Shown here piece after piece: positions 28,401 through 43,400 of a stretch of DNA of 64,000 nucleotides. The first letter of the stretch is position 1, and each line of letters opens with the position of its first letter. A program made the translations under genes and the position numbers. The notes beneath the pieces are model-generated. The model was not told where the DNA came from, ran no database searches, and was given only the letters and a program-made list of their open reading frames with translations. Source of the DNA: a bacterium (GTDB taxonomy: Archaea; Nanoarchaeota; Nanoarchaeia; Woesearchaeales; UBA10216); NCBI GenBank assembly GCA_024206195.1, contig JAAGZO010000387.1:1-64000 (forward strand), read 5' to 3'.

Positions 28401-31400
28401 TGACCAATAGTCAGGTTCCAGATTTCAGAACCTCCAGTGTTTCCATTATCAGAATTATCACTACAATTAACCTGCCAGGTATAATCTCCGTCCTCCATAT
28501 CGTCTACTGTGAAGTTAAGAGCCGTGTTTTCAGGAACATAAGTGGTATTTGTCTGGTTAATTGTTCCATTGATAATCAGGCTACAATTATTAAGTTCAGA
28601 TGCAAAATCAGTTGCATTATACCAGAATAACACGTTTGGATTTACCAGCTGCCCATCATTTGGAGGATACATCAGACTAACATTCGGTGCTCCTATGTCA
28701 GTAGCCACAATAAATATTCTGGATTCAGATGTATTGCTCCAGTGATAGTCAGAATTATCTGTACATGTAACATTCCATGAATATTCTCCGAGATCAAAGC
28801 CTGTAACAGTGAAATTCTGCATGTGATTCTTGTCAACACTGGTATTTGTCTGATTCATTGTTCCGTTAATAAGCAGACTACAGTTTGCTATCTCTGAAAT
28901 CGCATCACTCACATTAAATGTGAACGAAACATTTCCAGTTGTGCTTTGGTAATAATCTATTGGTCCTATTAGCTCAAAGGACGGCAGACCGAAATCATAA
29001 ATAACAGTGAAGTTCCAGGTATTAGACACATTGGAATTTTCTGCTATTGAATCATCTGTACAGTTGATAAACCACTCATATTCCCCTTCATCAATGAAAC
29101 TCAGATTAAAATCATAAGTGGATGCGTTAGTATACAAGCCTGTTCTTGAATCATTCAATACTCCATTTATGTAAAAGTCACAATCTGCTGTTGTAGCGTA
29201 CTCATCCCAAAGCTCAAAGTAGAATGTAAGATTACCGTCTGTTTCATTATATCCATCTACAGGTGTTACCAAATCGATTGTAGGTGGATCCTCATCCAAT
29301 GCAATCATGAAAGACCTTTCAGTAGCAGTTCCAACATTTGGAATAGGGTAATCATCAAGACATCTGACATTCCATCCATAGTTTGTGTTTTCCAAATCAG
29401 TTAATGAAAAGTTAAGAACAGTATCCTCTGTTATGTCATAATCTGTTTGATTATATGTTAGATTAATAACAAGTGTACAGTTTGAAACATATGATGCTGT
29501 GTCAGAAGTATTATAGAAGAATGTCATGTTGTTAACCTGGCTTATATTTTCATCCTCAGGCAACATTAAATTTACTACTGGTCCTGTAGCATCTGGTTCA
29601 AGCCTGAAGAAAGTATAAGCAAGTCCATCGTTGTATGAGTCTGATACAATACGTGAAATAGCAGAGTAGGAATCCTTATCCGGGCCTGTGCTGCTTGTGT
29701 CAAACTGGAAAAGACCATCATCTGCTGTGTCATTCTTTGATGAGTTCAACAAGGCATATGTTACTCCAATCTTATCTGCGGTGATAACTGCCTTGAAGTT
29801 GACAGTCATTGGTGCATAATCCAAAGCAAGATAACTTTGCTGAGCTATATTATTTGTATAATACATCTCATACCTTACACGAATCTGGTCTGTTGAATCG
29901 TCAATATATTGGGACCAGTCTGAAGTCACGCTCCAGGAGTCTGTTACAGCATTTTCATTGTCATTTGTTCTTAGATTACCAATGTCATCCCATTGGGTTA
30001 GGTCATAGTTATAAACCTCAACATCCTGGCTGCCCTGTGAACTGCCTTCAATAGGCTGTCCTCCATCACATTCTATAGGGTCATCGCCTTCACCGCTATG
30101 ACAGTAAGTCAGGTTAAATGTAAGGTCATTTATTTCATCTTCTGATATCTCTATAGCTGTTATATCATATGTCAATTCCATATATGCGTGTACTGTTGAC
30201 CACCAATTATTATCCCCAACATCCCAGTTATTGTCGTCTTCAACAAAGGTGTCTGTATAAACACCATTAGAATCATCATAAGTTCCTGTAAGAACACCGG
30301 CAGTTGCCAGATAAAAACCAGTGGTATTAGGCACATAATTATAGCTAGGATCTGATGCAGTCGGATTGTCATAATATGCAAAATAATTGTTTTCATGAAC
30401 AGCACTTCCTGTAACTGTCCCATCAAATTTAATTGTACAGAAAGTTGAGTCATCACCAGCACTAACATAGAGCGGAATTTCAGTAAGATCCATTGAACTG
30501 TTCTCTACAACCCTTATCTCATCCAGGCATGTTGTGACATTGCCTGCAAGGCCTGTCACATTAACCTCAATTGATCTATCAGTTCTGGTAGTTCCAAATG
30601 TTTCATTAAGGTATATTGGCTTTCTTTGCGTCCATGAACTATTCCACCATCGCAGCGTTGTGTTTCCTTGTATAATGTCTGTTGTTACACTTACATTAAC
30701 TGGAGCAGTAAGCTCATCCAGAACTTTAGTTGAAATATTTATTGATTTGTTGTACTTTGTTCCCCTTTCATAAAACACCTGTTCTGACTCAACAGTTATT
30801 GTTAGGTCTGACAGTACAACCACTGTGAAGTTCCTTGTCTCAGAGATGTTTTGGTTTACCTGGAAGGAATCATCAATACAAGTAACATTCCAGATCTGGT
30901 ATCCATCTGTAAGTCCTGTAACACTGAATGTGTTTGTCGCACCTTCAGCAGGGTTTGTATGGAATCCTTTTATTGTATCATTAATCAGCAAAGTACAATT
31001 TGCAATGCCTGAAGATGCATCACTCACATTATATCTGAAATTAATATTTCCGCTTGTGAACTGGGCGCTAAAATCAGGGAACATCAGGTTTATCTGAGGA
31101 TAATCCGTGTCTTCTATGATAGAAATATTCCTGGTTTCCGATTCCCCAACATTTTTATTACTTGAACCATCTGTACAGTTAAGAGTCCAGTTATACTGGC
31201 CAATTGGCATATCATAAAATGTAATGTTGTTATCATCATTGTTATAAGATTCTACTATATCCGAACCATTCTTTGTCTGGTTTATCTTTCCATTGACAAT
31301 CAATGTACAGTTGTCTATTGCTGATAACTCATCATAAACACCGAAAAAGAAAACAACATCATTATTTGTTGACTCTGTATTGTTCTGCGGGTCTCCAAGG

Positions 31401-34400
31401 AATATCTCAGGTGCGATATCATCTGCACCAACCATGAAATCCTGTGTTGCTGACTGGCCAAAGTTTTCATCTGTTGAATTATCATAACAATCAACCCTCC
31501 AGTCGTGTACTCCAAGTGAAAAGCCACCAACTGTAAAGTTCTGCTCTGTCTCTTCTTCAATCACATTGTCTGAGTCCTCAAAACTGTTATCTATGTAGAT
31601 GCTACAATTGGTTATATTTGAAACAATGTCTGTGACATTATACTTAAACGTGATAGTGGTCGGCAATCCGTCTTCCCCTTCAAATGGCTCCATCAGATAT
31701 ACTAGCGGGCCAGACTGATCTGTTGCATAGAACGATGTTGAGATATTTGATATATCATTGTCTGTGTCATTACAAAAGAACATTAGGGTGTGGTTAAATA
31801 CAGATGTGTTACTAGTGAATCCATAGAAATGAACTGAAGAATCATTCTGCATTGTAACATTTGCACCACCATCAAGACTATAACCACACCAACCTCCACT
31901 TGGATACGAAACATAATTCAAGGAAACATTTGCCCAGAAATTTGTTGCATCAACAACAGAATTGTTAATAGGGCTTTCAACTGCCAATCTTAAATAATCA
32001 ATTTCAAAGTTATAGCTGTCATTAACATGTGATTCGTCTACATTCTGTACAGGACCTGCACCATCCCAAATATCTGAATAGACCTTATATGTGCCCAAAG
32101 GAAGAGATCCAGTATTCCAGATTGCGTTGAGCGTTGAAAGATTTAAGGTATCGTTAGAATCAATTGTTTTCTCCTGATTATAGAAAGTAGAAACAACATC
32201 ATGAGTTGAGTTTATAATCTGAATACGCAGGGTGTTGGTCATCTCCAAATAAGGGTTATAGTTAGAAGCCTTTGAAGGTGTATTTACCTGAATATAAACT
32301 CCTGACCAATCTATTTGATCATCCTCCTCCAAATCGATAGCCCTAAGCTGTATTTTCCTGTTATTTGAATTATTCCATGCCTGCATTATTGTCTTGTTTG
32401 AAATTTTTATGGAACAATTATGCAAGAAGTTTCCATCAGTGCCATAAGCACTCTTTAGTTCACAATTTGTTTGAGAGCCAAATTCAACTCCGTCATAAAT
32501 CGAGACAACAATATCAGGATATGCAGCACCTAATCCTACAGAGCCAGTGGCATTATAAAGAGTAGTCTCTACTTTTATTTCTACATCAGCAACCTTTGTG
32601 AAATTACTGCCAGTTGTAGAGTAATTTATAGGATCAGAATCCTTCTGTACTGGTATGGTTGCTGTGACATTGATATCATCAACATATGCATAATCAGCCC
32701 ACCAGTCAAAACCAGTATCGCTCTGAAGCCTGAATCTTACCCTGAAATCATCAAGATTCTCAGCAGCATCCGGCAATAGCACTTCTTCATCAGACCATCC
32801 CCCACCAGAAGCGTACAGCTCTTCAACAGAGTTCCAGTCTGCTCCGTCATACCACTCAATATATAACATGTCGTTGTCTTCACAACTAACAAGATTTCTT
32901 GAATATTTGAACCATATATCTGAATAATCTGTTGTTAGTGTAGTGTTTTCCATCCAGGAAACAAAAGCCACCCACCAATTGTTATAGAGTCTTGCACCAA
33001 AAGAACCTGTTCTTGCATAAGCTCCACCAACAGACACGTCCTCAAGTGTTTTCCATTGATTTAGGTTTCCACTCTCAAAATCTTCTGCAAACAAACTAAG
33101 ATTATGCGCAGGTATCACCACTACGGACTGGGAACCACTCTCCAAGTCGTCTGAGAAGTGATAAGAATAAGGAAACAACTCAACATTTTCTTCCTGTTTA
33201 TAGCTGTCTTTTATTGTCTGGACACTCATAACCATGCTTGCGAAACTTGCTTGGAACGTGTCAACCTCAGTCTGGTTTGAAACACCGCTAACAGCATCAT
33301 CAGCCCACACATAATATGAGTAGCTTCCATTCACAGTTGTCTCTGTAAAATTATGTGTATATAGATCCCCGGATGAATACTCCATTGGATAACTATAGTT
33401 TGTTCCATTAGGATTTGTAATGTTAAGTATCACTGATCCTATTCCACTGTCATCAGTTACATTGGCTGTGAAAAAAGTTGATCTGCCTACAATAATCTGC
33501 GGAGGATTATTGCTAACCTCGTTAATAAGAGGTGGATCAATATCAAAAGTAGTAGGATAAACATCAAGTACCTCTGTTTTTTCATATTCTGAGGACTGAA
33601 AATAATAATTTGGCAAATCCTCAGTTAAATTACATGTGAAAGTGTACTGTGTTGGTTCTCCAGGAGTATCTGTTGTGTCATCATAGTGCCAGATTGCCCA
33701 ACCATCTGAATTAGAATAATTATGACCCAAGTATGTATCGTCAATATAGAATGTGACATTGTAATTTGGTATTGCGAAGTTTGAGTGCCTGTCAGTGACT
33801 CTACATGAGAACGTTGTGTTTGTGTACTTATGAATAACTGATGGAACCAAAAGACGCTCAGGAATAACTGCATAGCCATACACATAGAAATATGTTGGAG
33901 GAGTTGTATTTGAAAAGAGATTATAAACATCCTGAACATGCAACGCAGTCACATTGACTATGCCAACTTTAAACTCATTTCCTAGGCTTAGATTTAGTGT
34001 ATAGTTTACATAATCAATACCAATATCAGTATCAGTGTAATTAAAGAAAGAACCATTTCCATTGTGTTCGAACTTTGCTGAACTGAGGTTTTCAGACCAG
34101 CGTGTTTCCAGCAGCAGCTTTTCAGCCCTTGTTGCATTATAACCATCCTCAATAACCTCATTATCAGGGTTCTTGATTGTCCAATAATAAAAGTGTGGTG
34201 GAACCTGATATTCAAGGGTTAATAGTGGCGGATCATATGTTGCACCACTGTCAGCACCATCAGCAACACTTGTATCCCAACTAACTCTGTTGTCATTTTC
34301 AAACGAGATGTCTACAAACTTAAAGGTGATCTCATCATCAAGTTCGTTTTCAAATGTCAGGTCATTATCAACTACATCAACAACCACAACCTCATCATTT

Positions 34401-37400
34401 TCATTGTAATCCTCATATGGTATTGCGGTCTGCAGGCGAGTCTGACATGCCTCAACATCATCATAATCTGCTGTTGAACTGTTGTCAAACCAGTCACAGG
34501 CAGTTCCATTCAGGACGAAAACGTGTATTTCTCCTGGAGTTCCCTGTAATTCCTGCCTTCTTAAAACAATTACAGAATATGTTACATTGATGTTTTGCGG
34601 GACTGCTGTAAGATTAAAACCAACAATAGACAAATATTCATCATCACTATTCTCACCTACATAAATGTCATCGTCATGCTGCGTCGGGTTCCAGTTGTTT
34701 TCATCAAGCTGGTTGTGGCGCGCCCATCCGTCTGCCATTATATCTCCGATTGAAGAATACCATGTTGGCTGAAGGAAAATAAAATCAGTAGCCCATATAG
34801 CAGTATAACCAGGCGGAATGCATGTTACATTCCAGCTCTGGTATCCAGAGCCGCCAGCAGTCTGATTTGTCTCGTATAACTTCGAAGTAGTATTATAGTC
34901 CATGTACGCAGGAACACCATCTGTCATGTCAAAGAGACATGTTGCATCACTGATTGGTGTTCCATTATACTCTGAAAGATTTGTATAGAAAAACGCATTA
35001 TCTCCCGGATCAAGGTCATAACTCCCTCCTTTAGGGTCAGTTGAATCCCAGATCTCCAAACCAATATAGATTGCACCAGCATATCCTGAGAATTCCTCTA
35101 CATCAAACCAAAATGAATCACCATCCTCTCCATAATTAGGCATTGAAGATGCAGGATTTACACAAGTCCATTCTGTACAGTTTACTGTAGTGAAATCCCA
35201 GTTTTCACAGTGACATATCCTGCTAACATCAATATCCTTTTTAGGAATCTTCAGATAACCGCTTGCGTAATCAAAGGAATCATTTAGAGTGAAGATTGGT
35301 GTAACAGTATCCATTCTATACTCTGTTGGAAGGAACTGTAAAAAGCCTGAGTAGTTCTGCACAAATTGTGTCAGAAATGATACTTTTTCAGGAATCCTGG
35401 CATCAAATATCTTTGCAGTCAGGTTCTCGCCCTGCATTGGAGCATTGATTGTGATATTGTATGGTCCAGACTTACCAACAAAGATTTCAAGTGAATCCTC
35501 TGTATCACTCAGTGTTTTAGCAGAAAGTAAACCAGCACCATCATAAATATCAATTGATGAATTATAGTATACTCCTTTTGTACCATTAAGTACTGATATG
35601 TTCAGTATGAAATAGATTCCAATCGTACGGTCATCTGTTATGTTAGTGCCAACATAGCTACTGTAATTAGTAGACTCATATATTGCAAAGAAATCCCAGA
35701 AAGAATCTACGTCACCTGTTGCATTAACAGTCCAGGAAACAGTACAATTGTCACCACCATCCATGTCACCCAAACAACTTGTTTCAGAATAATTCCTAGG
35801 ATTTCCGTTTGTTGTAAAGAATGGCACTCCTGCACCAGGAGGAATAACGCCCTTTGATAGTTCAGGACTGAATGTAACATATCTTGCCTGGTTTGCAACC
35901 AACTGATAACTCTGGTTAATCCAGTCAGCACTCCTGGACTCATTTGAAACACGCACTTCATCAATAACACCATCAACAAAATCACCAATTGTAAGATTCT
36001 CATTATTTGTAACAATAGACATATTTACAAATTTCTCACCGGTCATAACACCATCAATATACATTCTTTCGTGTGTTTCGTTATATGTCATAACAACATG
36101 ATGCCATGATGCGCCATCATATAGTCCTGGTGCTTTTCCATAAACAGTTCTGTTGTTAATATAACCCCAAGTATAATTTCCTGCACCAATACCCAGATGA
36201 TACGCTGATTCTCCTTTTCCAACAAGAGTTGATGAAACATTGTAAGTTATATTAAGGAAAATCTGAGAACTATAAACAGGATTCAAGAAAGTAGGCTTCA
36301 AATCAATACCATAATAATAATCCTTAAGATCATTCCAAGTCCACAAATCCCTGAAACTTGTAATATCCTGCGTTTTATAACCACTAGCAACCCAAGTCCA
36401 AGGAATAGACCATGCAGTACCATAATGCATAGAGCCATCATAAAAAACAGGCCTTGCGCCACTTGTAGGACCTAAAAACGCTGCAACAACCGCATGCATA
36501 GTAACATTAGCCACACTACCTCCAGGATAATCACTGGAAGTAAGATTAGGATAATAAAGATCATACAACCATGTAAGATCACCATCATTCTGCGTTATAT
36601 AGGTAGTACCCTCATCACATATCTCTTCATCAAGAACCAAGGCGTGCTTACTCCCACCAGGAGTTTCAGCAGGTATATTCGTAACATAATCATCAAGGGG
36701 CCTTATTACATACTTTTCATCAGCATTGTATGTTCCTTTATATGAATCTCCCTTAACCCAGGCTTCTAGTGTTACCTGTTTATCAAAGTCTATAAAACTT
36801 GAATCAGAGATATTAATGTGATCATCCAGGCCATCAAAGCTCTGTCCAGCACCCATTAGACCAGCTATCTGCGCTGGCTCACCAATATCCTTCTTCAGAC
36901 CATCCTTAAAATAAGATGTACTGTCATCTATGGAAATATTAGTTGGTCCATCATCAAGGTGTTGAACCATTTTGTATGTAAAATCCCAAACAGCTTCAAC
37001 ATTTTCTCCTGATGGTTCGTTTGGATTTGCATAGTACATACAAATAGAAACATTTTCATTTGCTGGCAGCGTAGGAATCCTTATCCAAACCTCTCCATGT
37101 TCTGTTGTATAGTTTCCTATTTCATAATCCATCTCATCTCCCCCGTTGTTACAGGGCTCATCCAGGAATCTTAAATCCTGCAGATCATGCTGCATGATCG
37201 GCTCTATTGAGATGTTCAAGAAAACAGGGAAATTTGTCAGAGTTGATGATACAACACTGGTTATGTTAATATTCTTTCTTCTAGACCACGATGTATTCCA
37301 CCAGTTCAATGGATCTAAGGTTGCCTGAATATATCCGCACTCTCCACCTGTACAGTTTATCTCTGAAATGAATTCGAATAACTCACCCTGAGAAACATTA

Positions 37401-40400
37401 AGGTTCTTTGTTGGGAGAATTACAGCAGATGTCAGGTTTCCCCAGGGAATAGACCAATTAAAATAGTAATTATCACTTAAAGAATAACTATCCCAACAAG
37501 TGACATTTAAAGAGAAATAACCAGAATCATTGATAGTAAGATTAGAATTATCGTAAATCCACCATACACTTTCATTAGATGTTGCGTTGGCGTTAAAATA
37601 AGAAAAGTTGTCAGGGCTGTTAGATAGATTAAAAGATACATTTGACACTATATTAAATATGTCTTCACTTACACAATTAACCCTTACAGCTGACAGATTG
37701 TCCCAATATTTCATAGTAGTACAATCCACCCAAGCATCATTTAATTCACACTGAACATCATTAATCGTTGGGCCTTCCGGCTTATAAATAGTAAGCATTA
37801 TCATAGGAGAATTATTAAAAATCCCATATGGTGTGTAGTTCATGGACTCATAGATAACAAAGAAGTCCCATGTTGTACCTGGATTGCCTGTTACAGTAAC
37901 ATCCCATGATTGAGTACAGCTACTGCCATTCTGCATATTACCCAAACAAGGCGATCCAGTATAATCTCTAGGATTCTGATCTGTTGTAAAGAATGGTTCT
38001 CCTGAATCCTCAGGTATTATGCCCTTTGATCGTTCTGGGCTGAAGGAAACATAAAGTGACTGATTTGCAACCAAAGTGTAACTCTGGTTAACCCAGTCTG
38101 AGCTTCGCGATACATTAGATACACGCACTTCATCAATAATACCATCAAAATAATCACCAAGTGTCAAATTATTATCATTCGTAGCAATAGACTCGCCAAC
38201 ATTGATCTCAGTAGCCAAAACACCATCAACATACAGCCTTTCATGAGTGCTGTTATAGGTCATAACCAAATGATGCCATTTGTCTCCATAAATGTCATAA
38301 GCATCTCCATACGCAGCATTATTATTAACATAACCCCAGGTTTGATTATTATTTGAAATACCCAACTGATAAAAGCCCTCTCCCTTTCCAACAATTGTCG
38401 AAGAAACATTGTAAGTCATATTAAGGAACAGCTGAGTACAATAAATCACATTCAAAAAAGTAGGCTTCAGATCTACGCCATAATAATAATCCCTCAAATC
38501 ATTCCAAGCCCACGAATCCCTGAAAGTTGTAATATCCTGTGTATGTTCGTCATCACCACCGCCCCATCCAGTCGTAATCCACCATGCAGTACCATAATGC
38601 ATTTCGTTATCATAAAAAACAGGCCTTCCACCATTTGTAGCACCTATGCCCGAAACAATAACTCCTCTCATGTGTACTTCTGCTATGCTTCCACCAGGAT
38701 AATCAGTAGTATTAAAATTTGGATGGTATAAGTCATATAACCATGTAAGACCACCATCATTCTGCCTTAGGTGAGTAACAGCATTATCCTTTGTTTCTTC
38801 ATCAACAGCAAGCGCATGCTTTGTTTCTCCAATAACAACAGGTATATTTATATCATAATCATCAATAGGCCTTATCACAAACATCTCATCAGCATTGTAT
38901 GTTTCTTTGAATGCATCACCCTTAACCCATGCCTCCAAAGTGACCTCTTCAGTAACATCAAACTCTGTTGAATCAGAGATATTAATGAAATCAGTTCCAT
39001 CAAAATTCTGTCCATGACCTAATAAAGAATTTACCTGCGCTGGCGAGCCACTACCTTTCTTTACACCATCCTTATCATAAGCTGTACTGTCATTAATGTA
39101 GGAATCACCAGCTCCAGCGTCATCAAGGTGCTGTACCATAACATAATTAGGGTCCCAGACCGCAGTACGGTTCTGCCCTGAAGCTTCAGTTGGATTGCCA
39201 TAATACATACAGATTGTTGTTATTTCTCCAGGCGACATATGAGGAAAATTAACCCAAAGATATGCATATGAAGATGTGTAGTTGTCCAACTCATAATACA
39301 ACTCATCACCACCATTATTACAGCTCGCATTCAAAAACCTCAGATCACCAAAGTCAGTCTGCATACGAGGCTCAAGAGAAATATTCAAGAAAACTGGAAA
39401 ATTTTCTAAATCAGAAGAAGCAACGCTTGTTACATTAATGTCCTTTCTCCTTGACCACGATGTATTCCACCAGTTAATAGGATCCAAAGATGCATTAATA
39501 TATCCGCACTCTCCACCTGTACAATTCACTTGCGAAGAAAACGAGAAAATCTGACCCACACTTACATTCCCAGGAATATCCGACGCATCAACCAGTGCTG
39601 AAGAAAGGTTTCCCCATGCAATGGTCCAGTTGGAAGAATTAAAACTAGCCTTTGATGTAGTATCCCAACATGTAACGTTCAACCAATACTCACCAGAATC
39701 ATTAATCACAGCATCAGAGATATCATAAACCCACCAGTTGGTATCATTATGGGTTGCATTGGTATTAATATAATATTTATTATCCGGAACATTAAAAAAT
39801 TCAAACGACATATTACTTATGTTATGCATATAGTCCCCACCAGTACACTCAACTCTGACAGCAAGTAACGTGTCTGAATATAACATATCCTCACAGTCCA
39901 CCCAACCTTCACCAGCTAACTCACACTCAAATTTGCTAACAACTGGAGGTGGAAAAGTATGGTTTATTATAAGATCTGTCCTGTTTGTTGCCCAGGATGA
40001 ATTTCCTAGGTGATCATACGCCAGACAATTCCAGGTGTAGTTTCCATTTGACAGACTTCGTGTCCAGTTGCAGGAGCCGCTCCTTTGTTCCGGAGGAATA
40101 AGACAAGTGCCATTAAGTGCAAAGTTTTCAGTTTCATTGTCAGTCAAATAAAGCGAAATATTTGTTGCATTGGTATCCAAAACACTACAATTAAAATCTA
40201 CTATGGCAGGATCATATGTGCCATTCCAATACCCTTCTGCAGGATCTTCTAATGTGACCAATGGAGGTCCTGCATCTATTGCAGCTGCAAATATAACATC
40301 AATAAATGGAGGAAGATATTTTGCTTCTTCTGTAGTAAAGTGCATTGTTACCTGGTGTGTGTGAGGCCGAGCAGCTACAGATCTGGATCCAGCTGCTAAA

Positions 40401-43400
40401 CAACCAGGGTTAAGAAGAGTTCCTGATGAAGTTGTATGATCTGTATCATCATGAGGATGATAATCACTCCCGCCCATGTCACCATAACTATCAGTTCCAT
40501 AGAGGAATCTTCCTGAGAAATCCTCATCCTCATCAGACAAAACATCCCATGTTGTTGATGAAGGTGTTACATTGAACATTGCAATCATTCCATTTGGTGC
40601 ACCAGGGATTATTGTTTCAATATCTGCCTCTGCAAGAACAACACCTAAATATGGCGGCCTTCGGTCTTCTATGCTTGTTGTGCCTGATACTGTGTGCAAG
40701 TGATTTGGATTTGAACATTGATTTCCCCACCATGAACATGCAGCATATGAAGTTGTTGCAGAAAATGATGCTGAAAATGAGTGCGCTTCATTGTTAGAAC
40801 CAAAGGTTGCTGCAGACCCATTTCCAAATAAGAAATAATCATCCTGGTCTGAATACCTTGTCCAGCCTTCAGGCAGTGTTGATGTATTGAAGATTGCTAT
40901 TGCACCCGCAGGTACTGTGTCAGGAATCCCATTATCATACACAATTACCTTAAGGGCTCTGGATTGAGGCGTGTTCATTGTAGTAGACACAGAAGGACTA
41001 TGCATAGCGTGTGTGTGAGTCGGTCCACCCTTGTTTTGACCGCCAGCATTCCTTATAACTGTAGCCGGTGCTTGCATGTCAGTCATTGACATTGTGTGAG
41101 TGTGGTGCATTGTTCCGCCTGTATTTCCATAAGTATCATTTCCTCGTATGTACGTGTTGTAAAAAGGATCTCCTGAAGTGCATGAGACACATGTCCAACC
41201 GTCTGGAGTTGCTTCTGATGCTTCAAAGAAAATCATAAATCCGCCTTCAAACGGAGGATCAATTGCCAAGAACCAAGGCCTTGCTTCTGTAAATGTTTGT
41301 GAATTGTAAGTTACATAAGAAGGACCAAGCTCATATAATTCTGGTGTTACTTGCGGTGGCTGAGCAGAATAACTAACAATTGAATTATTTTCCAGATTTG
41401 ACCATGTCAGTATTTTCTTTTCATCCACTTCACTAACTGAAGCACCTCCTAAATCTGAAATTGTAAAGCTGGCAGGCAGAACCTCGCTGAAATCAAAAAC
41501 AGATGAATTTGTAAAAGAAACAATCTGTATTGATGAATCAAAGGGTCCTTTCCCAGGATCCATTGTAACTGGTGTTGTTCTTAGAATATCAAATTCATAG
41601 TAGCTCTTTACAGAAAAGTATGACTGCATTGCATTGTCAACATTATCTCCTACTGCCTTTACAAACAAATTGTAGTTTCCTTCTAAAGCAGTCTCTGAAA
41701 ATGTTGCTTCGTATATGCCGCGATCTGTCTCAACAATACTTCCCAATGATGTTGAATATTGTCTTTTCTGGCCATCAGGCATTGTAATCTCCAGATCAAC
41801 AGCTGCTCCATCTACAAGATGCCCTCCTGTATCAAGAACAACCATTACAATCTCTGCTGCTTCATTTGGCCTGTAGATGGATTTTTTTGTGTTTACTGTT
41901 GCAACACCAGTCTCAGCATAACCAGGGTCTTCTGCTGTTAAAACAAAATCATATTCCTGTCCAGGTGTGATATCCATTACTTTCTTCCACTCCCCTGTAC
42001 ATATCTGCTGTTCAAAATTCCAGTCCTTACATTTGTACAGCTCTGTTCCCTGCGCAACAACACTCACTGTCGCGTTTGTAAAACTAAGAGCTGTTGGGTC
42101 AACTGAATATGCATTCACAATATTTTTGCTTTCAATATCAACAGTTGCTTCATTGACATCACTCAGACCAAGCTCAATATTTCCTGAAAAGTTTAATTCC
42201 CTGAAATTTATTCTTTTTATTGAAACATCCTCTGGGATGATCTCAATATCATAGGTTCCTATCGGTACCTCTTCTGGTTTAGGTAATGACACAATACCCA
42301 TTTCATGCAGATCTTTAGGCATTTCATCGTGAATCTCTTTCACAAGAACATCATCCCTATAAAATCTAACCATAGAGTGCAACTTCTGTTTTCTGTGGTC
42401 TTTTATGTTTAGAAATACGCTTGTCTTGGTTTCATTTGTTATGTTAAGAGTTACATTAACAGGAAGTGTTTCATTCAGCGTTACGTTCACAGGCAGAGTT
42501 TCATTAATAGTTACATTTGCAGGAAGCGTAACATTCACAGGCTCAGTCACATTAATTGTGACATTCGTTGGAATAACTGGCGCTGTTATGTTTCTTGCAA
42601 AAACCTTTTCAACAATCTCTGCTGCACTAAGTCCCCAGTTGAACAATGTTTCATCAGTTGCTATCTGCTCTCCTGCAGCAGCCAGCGTAACAAGATTATA
42701 CACATCTGCCTCTATGTTCTCATTTGCATTTATTCTCACTAAGAATTTGTCGTATTCAACTGATTCTATGGTAAGATTGAAGTTTTCATTTTCTTCTTCT
42801 CCTTCAACATATGCGGTTATCTGCTCTACAACTGATTGCTTAAGCGCCTGTCCAAATATGTCTCTTTCACCCTCTATTTTTCCAGTGAAGTCAACCTCTA
42901 TAAGAACCGGTTCTTCCAGTGCAAAAGAATAATCAAGATAATTAGAAATATTTATTTCCTCAATAGTCTCGTTTATTTCCTCTGTTTCATTTATTACATC
43001 AACAACTGCATCCCATTTAAAGTCCTGTGTTTTGCTGAATATTTCGTCATCTGCCTTTACCTCAACATACAATGTGTATATGTCTGGCTCTATTCTTGGA
43101 TTGCTCTTCACTAAAACAGAAAAACTGTCAGTTCCAATATGATCTATCATAAGCTGGAAATTGTCGTTTTCTTTCTGTCCAAGAATATAAGCTCGTACTT
43201 CATCTATTGGAGACATTCCAAAGAGTTTTTCAAGAATATTCTTTGTTCCTTCAACATCTTCTGAGAAATCAAAATCAAAGGAAACATCTTCTGAAAGAGT
43301 GAAAACATGTTCAATTTCTTCCTCTTCCTCAACCGGCTCTGGCTCCGCAAGCTTTCCAACAACAAAACTAGAAGTGGCAACTGTTTCCTCTTCCTTGTTG

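Noticed and set aside
26600..29600. CRISPR array suspected from regular repeats
   Set aside because: The period of about 270 bp encodes Ig-like protein repeats in frame; there are no short identical repeats with unique spacers.
40290..41260. Prophage or tail-fibre locus
   Set aside because: The collar-like segments lie inside one large secreted protein, and no capsid, terminase, portal or integrase gene is present in the window.
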